From Neckera pumila (lineage: Eukaryota > Streptophyta > Bryopsida > Hypnales > Neckeraceae), in NCBI GenBank assembly GCA_963969595.1, contig OZ018414.1, positions 21,931,660 through 21,995,659 of the forward strand: 64,000 nucleotides of DNA. The letters run 5' to 3'. Below are positions 10,446-22,500 of this stretch, in pieces (the stretch's first letter is position 1; the number at the start of each line of letters is the position of its first letter). The notes beneath the pieces were generated by a model. It did no database searches. It was not told where the DNA came from and saw only the letters and a list, made by a program, of their open reading frames with translations. Position numbers and translations under genes: made by a program.

Positions 10446-13400
10446 GTGGGCATCCTCATTCGAGATAGTGAAGCAGGGCGAGTGATGGTCATGGCTACGG
10501 CGATGGCGAATGTGGTGCAGGCAAATCAAAGGATAGCAACGCACCTTTGTGGCGCCGCTGTGATTAACCCTCTTCGCTTCGTGCCCCAATTTCTTTTTGT
10601 TTCCAAAGCTCCAAAGCTCCGCTATGGCTACTCGCTTCGCAAAGCAGGTGAGTATAGATTCTGATTTAGGCCGTAGTGTTTTCTCAAAGCTTTCTTTCCG
10701 AATTCTTTTGTTCTTTTGGTTTTGAATTGGCCAGTTCAAAGGTAGCCTCAGGATGCACTTCTTCTTCTTCTTCCACAGGGCTATGTTGTCATGCCGCCGT
10801 GCTTTCACGTGACGAGAAGAGCAAGCTTCTCATGGGTGTGGAGAAAAGCCATGTGGAGGATGTTGCACGCGTTCTAGAGCTGGTACGCTTTGCATTCCAA
10901 CACATGGTTTCTAAATATTCTAATCCAATACATCTTCCAATTCTTTTGATTTTTTTTTCTCTTTCTTTCGTTTCAATTCCAGTGGCGTACTGTTTATCCT
11001 CACCACCATAACATTCTAAAGGAAGATTTCTTGAGCATGAAAAGAAATTGGCATGAAAAGGAATCTCTGACACCTTTTTTTGCGAATTTGAACAATTGAA
11101 AGTTCCTAAAGTCAATGAGCCATTGTCTTCACATGTGAGAGTATGTTAGAGCTTTGTTTCACTTGATTTGGTAGGACTTTGCTCTATTAGCCCTTAAATG
11201 GAAATGTTTTCAAGAGGTGCAATGGTACTTCAACTCAAGAATGTTGTGCGTGGTTCCATTTATGGACAGTCAAAACATCTTTTTACGTTTTTTGATTTTA
11301 TTTTTTCTCTTTCATTCTTTCGTCCCAGTTCTAACGATGTATCTATCCAGGCACGAAGCGCTGCAGATAGATGGGAAGTGGCACATTCGGCGTTTCTCAC
11401 CCCTCCAGTGTTGAACGATGCCCTAATTGCAGTACGCAAGTTGTCAGATGTGGGTGCTTTAGTTTCGGGTGGCTATGCCCAGGTACCGTCTCTTCGTCGA
11501 AGCTTTTAATGCAAAGTCTCTTCTATTTTCTGCATTTTTGTCTACTTGTTGAGCATTGCTAAGTACTGGTGACATAACATTCTTTCGAAGTCCACTGCTA
11601 CACCCAGGAATCCATATCCAACATTCTCATTTAGGGTTTTCAGAGTGCGTGCTTTTCATTCCGAGAGCCTTTGAGCCCCGAACTCTCGTCAAAGATTTTA
11701 TTCTAGTCGATACGGAGAATTTTCAAGTATAGTTGGAGAGTCACTATTGCGAACGCCAGTCTCACACTTCTTATTGCGAACATCCTATTTGGGATGAGAT
11801 GTTGATTCAGAATCGTGTGGGCCCAAATTTTAGATAGAAACAATGAAATCTCACAGATTTCGAAATCGAACACTCTCAATTTTATCAAATGTTTATGTAA
11901 ATTTGCATGCTCGCTGTTACCTTGCTAGTTATAACATGGCAAAGAGCTAATAGGAGCCAGGTGAGTCTAGAAGAATATTTAATAAAATTCAGGTTCAGAA
12001 AGCGACCCAACATTAGGTCAGTTATGGCATAATGCAATGTTGATTCCGATTCTCGAAGTAAAGGATGCAGGCTTACTACGGCTAACGAATGTTATGGAAT
12101 ATGGTTGAGTTTTGAAGTATAGTGTGAGGTGATACGCTTCATGATGTTGATAATATGGGAGTGGAATATGTTGGGTACATTGGGGTAGGCAGAGAGGTGC
12201 CGGCTTTCAGTTGGACATGTAGAGGCCATCGAAACAGCCAGTGTTGAAGGAGGGGAAGCTGGTTACCCCGGAGCAGTTTGTGCTTTGAGGTGTGTTTGTT
12301 ATGAATTCGTTTTCTCAGTTTCAAGGTGGTGTTAGGTCTCCAATATGCAGGGATGTTTATGCAGGACTGTCATGATGATGACCCTGGTGAATTACAAGGT
12401 GAAGGATAAGAGGTTTCTGATTATGAACTTGTTTGTGAACACAATCAGCGTCTCTGGCAATTTCATGTTTGAAACGGCCTCGCATGGAGATTTTCTCGGG
12501 TCTATCTTGGGCACCGGTGTCACCCGTGACAAAGTTGGCGACATTATTATGCTGGTATATTAATTCTGCATCTTGTTTTTAGGAGCTTCAGTCTGAAGTT
12601 TTATTTGACTCCTAGCTTTTGCTGTGCGCTATGAGTAGGCTTTAGTGAACAAGAGCAGGTGAGTTTGTACTTATTATGACTTTAATAACGATCATGGTCT
12701 GTGAAGTTTGATGATATTTTATCTTTAAATAATGTTCAGTAAAATTATACTTCTTCAGGAAATTTTAGACGACATACAGAGAATCTTCCTCATGATTCAA
12801 GGGTAGGTCTTTCTATGATCACAGTGGTCATACAACAGCCTCCCTCTGTATCATGGGGAGGCCTCTATAAGATCACCATGACCTCAGGAAACCTCCCCAT
12901 GAATCGTAGTAAACATTATCTCAATGACGTTGACTGAAACTCTCTACTGGAAATCATTTTTAACATTTTTAATATAATGGGTGACCTAAATGTTGCAATT
13001 GTTAAATTCAGGGAGAGAGAGGAGCCCAGGTTTTGGTGGTCCCTGAGCTCGTTCAGTTCTTTCAGTCATCACTGGTGCAGGTTTGTTCGTTTACAAAATC
13101 AAGCCTGCGCTTCTATGATCTATATATCGCCACGATGAAATTACAATATATGCTTGAATCCTTGTACAGCAGTTCAATATTGCATGAGCAGATGTCTTTG
13201 GACGAGTTTGCAACTACGGTTTGAAATGTGCAGCTTTGTGCATCCTGTTGCTATATTGGTGTGAATTGATTCTTTTCCATGCAGGTTCGTAATGTAGGAG
13301 TACAAACGACACCTATACCACTGAGTGCACTCCAAGTAAAAGCTCCTAGGTTGGCATTTTGCAAACTTTAAGTGCGACTTCCTCCTTTTATTCTAGACTT

Positions 13401-14116
13401 GTGGTCCTGTGAAGTTTCCCTCTGGTTTCTGACACTTACTGTTTATTTCAGGGTGGACACTTTCAAGTCAGTGGAGGCTTCTTTGCGCGTTGATGCATTG
13501 ACGAGTGCTGGTTTTCGTATGTCTCGGTCCAAACTAGCTGACCTAATCAGGTTCGTGGTATTGATTTACTATCATTCGCCGTCCCTTTTCATATACATCC
13601 TAGTTTTGTGACTCATGGTGAGAATTATTGTAACATACGGTAAGTTATGGACACTATTTCTAACCTCTGAAATTTTAATTCTCGTTTGTGGTAATGCAGT
13701 AAAGGAGAAGTGAGGGTTAACTGGAAAGAAGTAACAAAGACTAGTCTTTCATTAAAGACTGGGGATGTGGTTTCCGTACGTGGGAAAGGAAGGATACAGG
13801 TACGATTAACCTCAACTTGGCTTCTCCGTAATACCGTTTTGAGCTTTGTTGGGAAACTAAGCAATGGTTGGAAAAGGTTGGAAAATGTAGAAAGTTGTGT
13901 TGTCCAATGAAAATGATGTGAAAACTCTATGTTCTTCTTTAGACCTGGAAATGGGACTTATTTCATAACAATTTTAAATACATATCATGAAGCCTTTTCA
14001 TTCCCTTTCAGTGTCTACTTTGCGGGAATGTTTGTTAACGGTGTGAATTACAGGTGGGACAAATTGTCATGACAAAGAAGGGGCGGTATGCGGTGGAGCT
14101 AAAACGCTACTTGTAG
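10446..14116 (+). CDS. Organellar S4 RNA-binding domain protein, YlmH / photosystem II S4 type
   Basis: Exons: 10446-10647, 10779-10882, 11351-11482, 12189-12289, 12449-12554, 13012-13080, 13285-13349, 13452-13550, 13700-13799 and 14054-14116. They give 346 aa from the first Met; Met at 10485 or 10491 (MATAMANVVQ) may be the true start. The N-terminus looks like a plastid or mitochondrial transit peptide. The middle matches the YlmH fold: AFLTPPVL, GGYAQAERCRL and SHGDFLGSILGTGVTRDKVGDI. The C-terminal about 80 residues form an S4 domain (SVEASLRVDALTSAGFRMSR, GEVRVNWKEV, GDVVSVRGKGR) and end in ELKRYL. Cyanobacterial and plant relatives are annotated as photosystem II S4 proteins, and bacterial YlmH acts in cell division and ribosome rescue. 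RNA or ribosome binding in the chloroplast is likely but inferred. It is divergent with the CRM splicing-factor gene. Confidence 0.88.
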
Positions 14117-15834
14117 TGTGCTCAGTTTTGTAGTGGGGGCAATGCCTTCAATTGCATGCCATAAAATGGTGATGTGGAACTTGAATTCAATTTCAAGTAG
14201 ATGTTAGATTTGGTAGGTGTAGAACTCTCATTCATTGTTCAAATCCACAAGGTGGTACATGTTCAATTGTCAATTCCTTAACCAAGTTTGTGTCATAGAG
14301 ATTATAGGAGGCATCAAGGATAGTAGTCATTATTTATGTGTGTTTAGATAACCCTAAACCTTAAGAGAGAGAAGGGACTCCAATCTCTTTTTGAGATGGT
14401 TCATCTTGTGTCCCAAGAGTTGCCCCTTGAGAGGTAAAGTGAGTAACACCAAGACTATCCACCTTTATTAGGAAGAAGACTCTATAGTATTCAATAATAT
14501 AGAAGGACAAGAGAGCAAGTAGGGATAAGTACATGTGAAGAAATGGAGGGATAAATTAATGTATAATAAGTTGTATTGGAATTGTACATATTGGTTTTTT
14601 AATGTGTGGTGGATGTCCTCATAATGTTGAGACCATTGGGAGATGTGACTACTACAACTACCTTAATTATTTATCCCTCTAGTCCCATTGAACTCCCCAG
14701 GCCTCTTTGCTATGATGTTACTTTTAAGGTAGCAAGTCAACATACCAACTATAACTAAACATTCAATGGATTCAAAATGATAGCTTCAAGTACTAGTAGA
14801 ACACCCATAAATTGTAAAGAATGGTATGAAGGTGATTCAAATGAAGAAAAAATATAAATATCTAATTAAATGATAACTATAAAGAATGGTCAAATCTATC
14901 CTTTTGCTCTATACTTTGTAATTGAAATTCAATGATGGAATCTGTTCATACCTTGTGACTTATTCACTATATTCCAAACGTTAATTTATAGGTAAACTAG
15001 TTCACTTTTGAGACTTATCAACAACCCCTAAATGTTGAATCAGCACAAAATTTCTAAATTATCATCAAAATCACAACTCTATAGATGACAATTGAATGCC
15101 TGGACAAGCACCTCAAAATTGCAAGATATATAACCAAACGTGTTGATAAAGAAACAGCACCAAATCACAACCAAGAATGTAAATCTTTTCAAAAATTGCA
15201 AAATTTCCTCGTGAATCTCTTCACAAGATTGAATGCAAACTGGCTCATGATTCTGCTCTACACAATTTAAAACCATCATCCAACTCAAATCACTCAAATG
15301 GTCCGCTTCTGGACCTCACCCGTGTTCTGAAACTATTTTACACTAATCTACGTCGGCAACAATTGAGTCCTATGGTACAGGCATTTCACGATATTCTACC
15401 AAAACTTCACCTGAAGTCGAACCTCGAGCCTCAACCTCGCGTATAAAACAAGGAGCCAAGCTAACCATAACTCTCTCCTAAGGTCTGCCCATGGAGCACA
15501 ATAGAGTCCACCTCATAGCAGGGAACATGCAGTCCTCAGAGGACTTTGAAGTGAGCTCGTAAACAAACACACTTAATCAAAATGTAAGTCAACTTCAAAA
15601 AGAAGCCAAAGCTCTATTTCTTTTCTCTTCAACCCGGCCTTTTCTTGTCACTTTCATCACCACATGACGCTTCATAACATTCTTCACCAACTGCATATCT
15701 TCCCATATAACTTGAAGCATAACCAGGTATCCAGGAAGAGTTGTTCTTCGAAAGCTTAAGATGTCCTCCCTTGCTTTGACCCTATATTCTCAGGCCTTCA
15801 GCAGAACCTCACATCTTCTGTTAAGAATGGTATG
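14117..15834. other. Intergenic, nothing recognised
   Basis: This AT-rich spacer follows the S4 gene stop and precedes the duplicated receptor-kinase 3' ends. No family-like frame, RNA gene or clear mobile element was seen. The first few hundred bases should hold the S4 gene 3' UTR. Confidence 0.5.
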
Positions 15835-16505
15835 ATCGCAGTTGAAAAACAGGAAGGGGCTCCAAAATCATAAACTCATCATCTCTTCCTCAATGCTCAC
15901 AAAGAATTGTAAATCTCCAAGATCTGACAGGGAGGGTTGCAGGGAGGGTTGTGAGAAGGGTTCCAGGAAGGATTTAGGGCTTGAAGTTTGGGTTTATGTC
16001 ATACACACCCATCTATCTTGTCATCAATGATAGGTATCAAGGATTTCAACATGGGCATCTCAACGATTCTTCTCACACTGGACAACAAGCTATCCTGAGA
16101 GCCAGAGGGCGTTAAAAATGTAATGATTGCAGTTGAAACACAGGAAGGTTGTCCAAAATCATAACCCCATCATCTCTTCCTCTTGAAACACTCGCAAAGA
16201 ATCGTAGGTCTCCGCGATCTGCCTGGGAGAATTACAGGCTGGGTTTAGGGTTTAACCATCTAACTCGACACTAACGTTGGGTATCATGGATTTCAACGCA
16301 GAGGCATGTCCACAACGCTGCTCACACTGCACAGCAAGCTATCTCCATGATCTAGCAGGGAGGGTTTAAGGTTTAGTGTTTCGTCATGCGCACCCATCTA
16401 CCTCGCCATCAATGTTGGGTACCATTAATTTCAACGCATCGGTATCTCGACAACTCTGCTCACACTGGACAACAAGCCATCCCTTGACCCCGACGGCGTG
16501 CTCCC
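15835..16505 (-). repeat. Tandem decayed copies of the receptor-kinase 3' end
   Basis: The coding tail of the kinase and its 3' flank (about 16340-16505) recur as diverged units at about 16125-16345 and about 15835-16110. All three contain the ordered words ATTTCAAC, CTCACACTG and CAGCAAGC or CAACAAGC. The outer two also share GTTGAAACACAGGAAGG-like and CATCATCTCTTCCTC words. In the minus sense the outermost unit still resembles the last residues of the kinase (SLLSSV, VEMPM), but without upstream exons. It looks like local tandem duplication of a gene end followed by decay. Confidence 0.7.
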
Positions 16506-19500
16506 AATAAACACGGGCGAATTTCGGTAGAACTCCGTGCTACTGGAGGGGAGCGACAAGATGGAGTCGAAGTTGGCAGTCCCAACCCGTCGACTGTCCA
16601 AGTTGCTTTCGGACCCCCGGAAGCGACTGAGGGCGGAGCTTTCGAAGTCCATGTCGCCCTGCAGCATGGCCACCACTCGGGACATGCTGGGTCGCTTCTC
16701 CGCAGAATTTTGTATGCACATGAATGCGACTTCCAGGAAGCGCAGCATCTCCATCTCTTGGTCGATTTGGAGGCAGAGTTTGGAGTCTAGCAGTTGCTTC
16801 AAGCGGTCTTCCTCGCGCAGCGTCCAGGCCTGGGAGTATTCCATCTCAAGCTTGTCAAGAAGGGACTAGGTTAACTATGGGATGCTCACTATGGGATGCT
16901 CACTATAGTTAACAAGCAGCTTCACCATTATAGGTTCTGATTATGTATCACTCATTCTAGTAAGGTCCTATTCAAACTTCCTCACATTTACCCTCACATT
17001 CATTGTCAATGTGGCTAAACCCTAGAAGGATGCAGCCCTATCATCAAGGTACCAAACCAAAGTTATCAAATTCATGGATAAAATGGTGCATTCTTTGTTT
17101 CTAAAGTTTCTCTAAAAGTCATTCATCAGACTCTTTTCTTCCTTGACATCCTTGTTGCTTGAACTTAATTTTCTACCAACCTTGGTTTTTTTATGGTGAA
17201 AGTGATTATAAGGAGATTCCTCTACAATATTTAGAGAGGTCTTTATATATCAACGTGAACATAAAGAGATCTTTCCATGAAGTATAGGGAAGATTTTTTT
17301 GAACTCTGTTGTCATCAAAATATTCTTGAAAAGGGATAATTTTAGTTAAAACCTTGTTTTATTATTTGAGATGGGGAAAGAAAATATGACTATAAAGACT
17401 AACAGAGGTTGTAGATAAACTCACCCATTCCGAAAGGTAAATTTGATTTGCTGGCAAATTGAGATCAATATTTCTTCTTCCACTCACAATCTCAAAAAGC
17501 AGAACTCCAAAGCTGTATACATCTACTTTCTCGCTCAGTTGTCCTAATGTTGCATATTCTGGGGCTAAATAGCCTCTGCATAGCCCACATTTAAATATCA
17601 GGTGAAGTGTCTCCAGTCAAAATTACAATTGAGTGTATATAGATTAGGTAGTACACAATCTTGCAACTCATGGTATAATGTTTTAGTCAAAAATTCAAAA
17701 GATTGAAGCCAAGCTTACCTAGTGCCAGCAACATGAATTGTCATAATGTGGCTCTGATCATCCGGAAATAATAGAGCTAGGCCAAAATCAGCAATTTTTG
17801 GCTCTAGATTCTTGTCCAACAAAATGTTACTTGCTTTGATGTCCCGGTGAATGATTTTCGGCTGAGCTAAAGAATGCAAGTAGTGGATGCCGTTTGCCAC
17901 TCCAAAACAAATATTTCGACGTACAACCCAAGGGAGATCGACATTCCGTGTATTCTCTACATAAAACAATAATACAAAAGTAAACATTAGAATAGAGTAA
18001 GCAAATGAAGCTTTGATTTACTACAACATGCCAACATTACAAATGCATTACGGTTGGCATTAGTAGCTAGAAATTCCAATCATTTGACCACCAAGAGTCT
18101 TTGAGCCCCATTTTCACTGATTGCAAAACCTGAAGTTTTGCAAGCTGACAAATGTTCTGTATGACCAAAAGTTCCTTGTTTGCAAATACTGTAAATCTAA
18201 ATAACAAGCGCTAAGTAGGAATTTCAAAACCAGCAATGCACATAAAAGTTACACTAAGTGTTGCTGTTAGACATTTGATGTCCCTAAATGTGTGATTTTG
18301 GAATGTAGACTAAGTTTCCTTAGTTTGTTGGTTTGGGAATATTTATCTTATGGCTCCTTGACAAACACGTGGTCAACTACTTGCAAACTAAAGGAAACTC
18401 AGGGACTAAATATGCAAAGCTTCCTTCTAATGGAATCACAGATAAAGTTCAAAGGGGTATGTGATCGCCATCAAATATATAATTTTTGTAGCAAGATTAA
18501 GAACTTACCGAATAACACTTGCTCTAAATCACCCATTTCGACGTACTCGTGTACTAGAAGGCGCTGATCTTTACGAATACAGCAACCTCTCAGTTTCACA
18601 AGGTTTCGATGCTTGACCGCTGCCACCAGCACAATTTCGTTGAGGAAGACATCCAAGCTCTGTTGTGACTTCGAAAAGAGTTGCTTCACCGCAACTTCGG
18701 TCCCATTCGCCAACGTGCCCTGCACACAGATTCAACGTGGATGACACTCAGAACCTAAGGTGAAATCAGCTACAAGCACCTGATTTTGAGTCACATTCGT
18801 AAGGTAGAGGATACTATTTGCGTCCTTTTGAGCATGTGAATCAATTTATAGGAATGTGGTTTCTTGAAGACAGGTATAGAGTGGTGGAGATATCTTCGTG
18901 TCAAAGAGCCAAATCTATTGAGAATGATCAAATTTTTATCACTATGTATGAATTTCTAATCCACTATGAAAAGGAGTTTGTAGACCACTATAATTGACAT
19001 AAAAAACTCCATTTCCATTCAATGATGGATAGTCAGACATTCAGTCAAGTCATGCTTACACCTCTTGCTAATTGAAGGTCAACCAAAAGTATAAAAGATG
19101 AGTTGCAGTCGAGCATGAACATTGAGTTCCTAACAGTTTTAGTATCCTCTCCCTTAATTACTCAAATGCATGCAAGAACTCTTCTGTGCTTAGAAACTCT
19201 ACAGGCACATACCTTGTAAACCGCACCGTAATGGCCTTTCCCAAGCTTCATATCTGGGTGGAATTCTCCAGTGGCAGCTCGAATTTCACCGAATGTATAA
19301 ATCGTGGGCTTAACTTCATATTCCGCAAATTCTGAAAATTGAGACATAGAGCAACGATTCCAGTCTAAGTCAACACATCTTTATAATCTCCAGTCAAAAA
19401 AATGACTTTATCAGGAGTTCGATTTGAGGACAAGATTTAAGGTATCAGAATCCAAGCGGACCAACTTTTGACCATCAAATTCTTTGCATCTACAATCACA

Positions 19501-22500
19501 TGCTAAGTGAGTAATAAATTCCCAGAAATAATCGAATTATTTGAGTTCAAAAGCTTACTCTGGTTAGCTTCAAAAATAAGTTTCTTTTTCTCTTTCCTGC
19601 TCCGATAGAAGAGACCACTGTAGATTAGAAAGACACAACCGCATACAAATCCGCTGACGACAGTCGCAATGATGATGACTTTCTTGTTACTTCCAGCGTT
19701 TCCTGTCAATGGAAGGACCACAGCAATAATATTAGACCGGGATATCGGAGCTCAGTGATGGCCCTAAAAATTTTTAGCCATTTGGCCCCAAGACTATTAG
19801 TTCCAATATTCACTATTGTATTACCCCTGAAAAAGTTTGGTTTTGTTTGATGACAGATGTACAAATGTATCTTTTCAGCAGACTTCAAATCTTGATAAAT
19901 TTGAAGTTTTGAAACATAAATAGTGTACTACTTGGGAACTGCATAGGTCAAATCTTCAAAAGTTTTCCTCTAACTCCTGTTCAAGAATATCTGAATGAAG
20001 AAAATTCTTTTGCATTAGTTAGATATCAATCATGATCCTTTTCAACAACACACATTGAACTGAAGGTGTAGAACTGAAAGTTGACATGCTTATATTACCA
20101 GTGACGAAGCATTGCTGCTGACAGACACAACGTCGTAAATCATTGTTGTTTGGATTAAGCATCATGTCACAATAGGGATTGCCTGATAGACTGTTACACA
20201 AACAGGAACCAAATGTCAGTTGAGAACGATGGTATGTGAGTTATCAGAAATGGAAAATGACCCAAAAAGAATAATAAAAGCTAAAGTATTAATTTCAAAC
20301 TAATAAGCACTACTGGTATGCAAACCATGCTATAATATACAGAAACAATGAAGATCAGTGAACTCACTTGAATTTGAATTTGAGGTTGTCAATGCTATCA
20401 GAGTAAGCAACGTCGGATATCTTGTTGTTTGTGAGGCTTACTAGTTTCAGACTTGGGCTTCTATTGGCAGCAGCAAGGATAAGATTTATATCTAGAGCAC
20501 CTGTGAGATTGTTGTCGTCTAGAGCTCTGCCAGTCATTTTGCGAAGTACAGAAATTTAGCATTGACGTTTCAAATGACTAGCACGTCTCTAATGTCGAGC
20601 ATTTAAAATCACGAGTGCACTCAATGGTGCATGTTGCTCACAGATATGAGATTGTCGTCATATCCAAGAAATTGAAAAACTTCAAGAGATTGGCATATTA
20701 TTAGGCGCCCATCTAGAACCTCAGATCTCTATTGTATCATGACCAAGGATGAGTGAAGCTTACAATGTCTGTAAGTCCGGAAATCGATCCAGGAAAGACG
20801 GAGGGACAGCACCAGTAATAGAGACCCCTCGCAATAATCTGTCAACATTATGAACAATAAGTGCCAGATTCATTGAATAACTGGGCAAACGTTTTGAATT
20901 GGCATCATCATCAGGTTCTTTTACATAGAGAAATCTCGAGAAATTGGCACTCTATTCAGAAGTTAATCTGAAACCTTAGATCTATACTGTTATTAAAGTC
21001 CTGTGCACTTAGATGTTACAATTTTGGCACTTTGAAACAAGCCATCCTAATGAGAATGAACATTTCGTCTCAGTGCATTTGAGTACTTACAATGTCTGTA
21101 GGTTCTTCAAGTCCTGAGTCCAACCAGGAAACGGTCCAGGTGTGAAATTGTTGTAGCTCAAGTCTCTGCCAATATATAGATAACAGGAAAGTAAGCAAAG
21201 AAAGCTTTGACCCAAACGACACATTTTGAGCCAATTAATAAGCTCAATCCTCCCTATTCACACTTCATGGGGATGAATTCATGTGATCACAACTTTACAT
21301 TAATTTTTACAAGTTGTCCAAATAGATGTGTACACAACATGCTACATTCTCAAAATACATTAGAAATGTGAAATTACAGAGGATGCAATTAGAGAGGGAT
21401 AAGTGCAAGCTCTGACATAGTCCTAATAACATTTCTAGAGCTGAAATTGACTTACATATATTCAATATTCTCCAACAAGCTCAAGTCAGGAATGGCGCCC
21501 GTAAATTGATTGCTCGAAAGATCCAATGTTTTTAAAGTAGGGATGTTGGACAACGACGATGTGTCCAGCTCACCAGAGAGTAGGTTCCCACTGGCGTTGC
21601 TGCAGAATTTCACAAGTATGATATTAAATTAATGACCCATGCTGCATAACATTCTTAGCCATTCATGCACTGCACCCTTTCTACTAAGAAACGCTATGAT
21701 ATTGCACTGATGAAGTATTGTTTTCATTCGGTGCTACAATCACTCAATTACGAAGTGTGCATCTATGTTTACATCATATTCCTTTTTAACATCTCTTTTG
21801 CTTTCTTCTTCTCGTATCACTATATAAAGAATTTTAACGGGGGAATGACATCATGTGTGCCCAGATTCTAGGCATCAAGGCTAATTCCAAGATGTCGCAG
21901 TTTGAACCATATTAACAAATTATGTGACGATGTCGGTTTGAACCATTTTAACAAGTTATATATACAATGGACAAAGCTTTAGTACGACATCTCATTACGA
22001 TAATCAGATCAAAAGCATTCTGATCTAAGACCAACATAAATGAAATGTATGTTGGAGGTAGTTCTGCTACCTACGCCACAAGGGCACACATAGTGCTACC
22101 ATAATCAGATCATGCGAGGGGTATGGCACTCACAAGAATCGAATCGTTCGGTGTCCTGACATTGTTGGAAGTGAACCATTGAATTGGTTGTCAGAGAAGT
22201 CCCTGAAATCACTCCAGATTCAAGCAATTAGTATCTTCCAGTAAGTGTAAAATCTGTTCTAACCAATTACCCAAATCATATACATGTAGACTCCATGGCT
22301 TGAGAATCAAATATTCAGCTTGCGCTTGTTAACCGGCTTTAGAAGAAGATTAACTCTGGCCCTACGACAAGCGTGAATGAATAGTCTGTTACGTGATTTT
22401 ACTACGTCACATGGATGCAGTGCTGACTAGCATTACAATATCCTATCTTGATTACAAGATTACAATATTAAAAGATAATTTTAACGCTTATCATTTAAAT

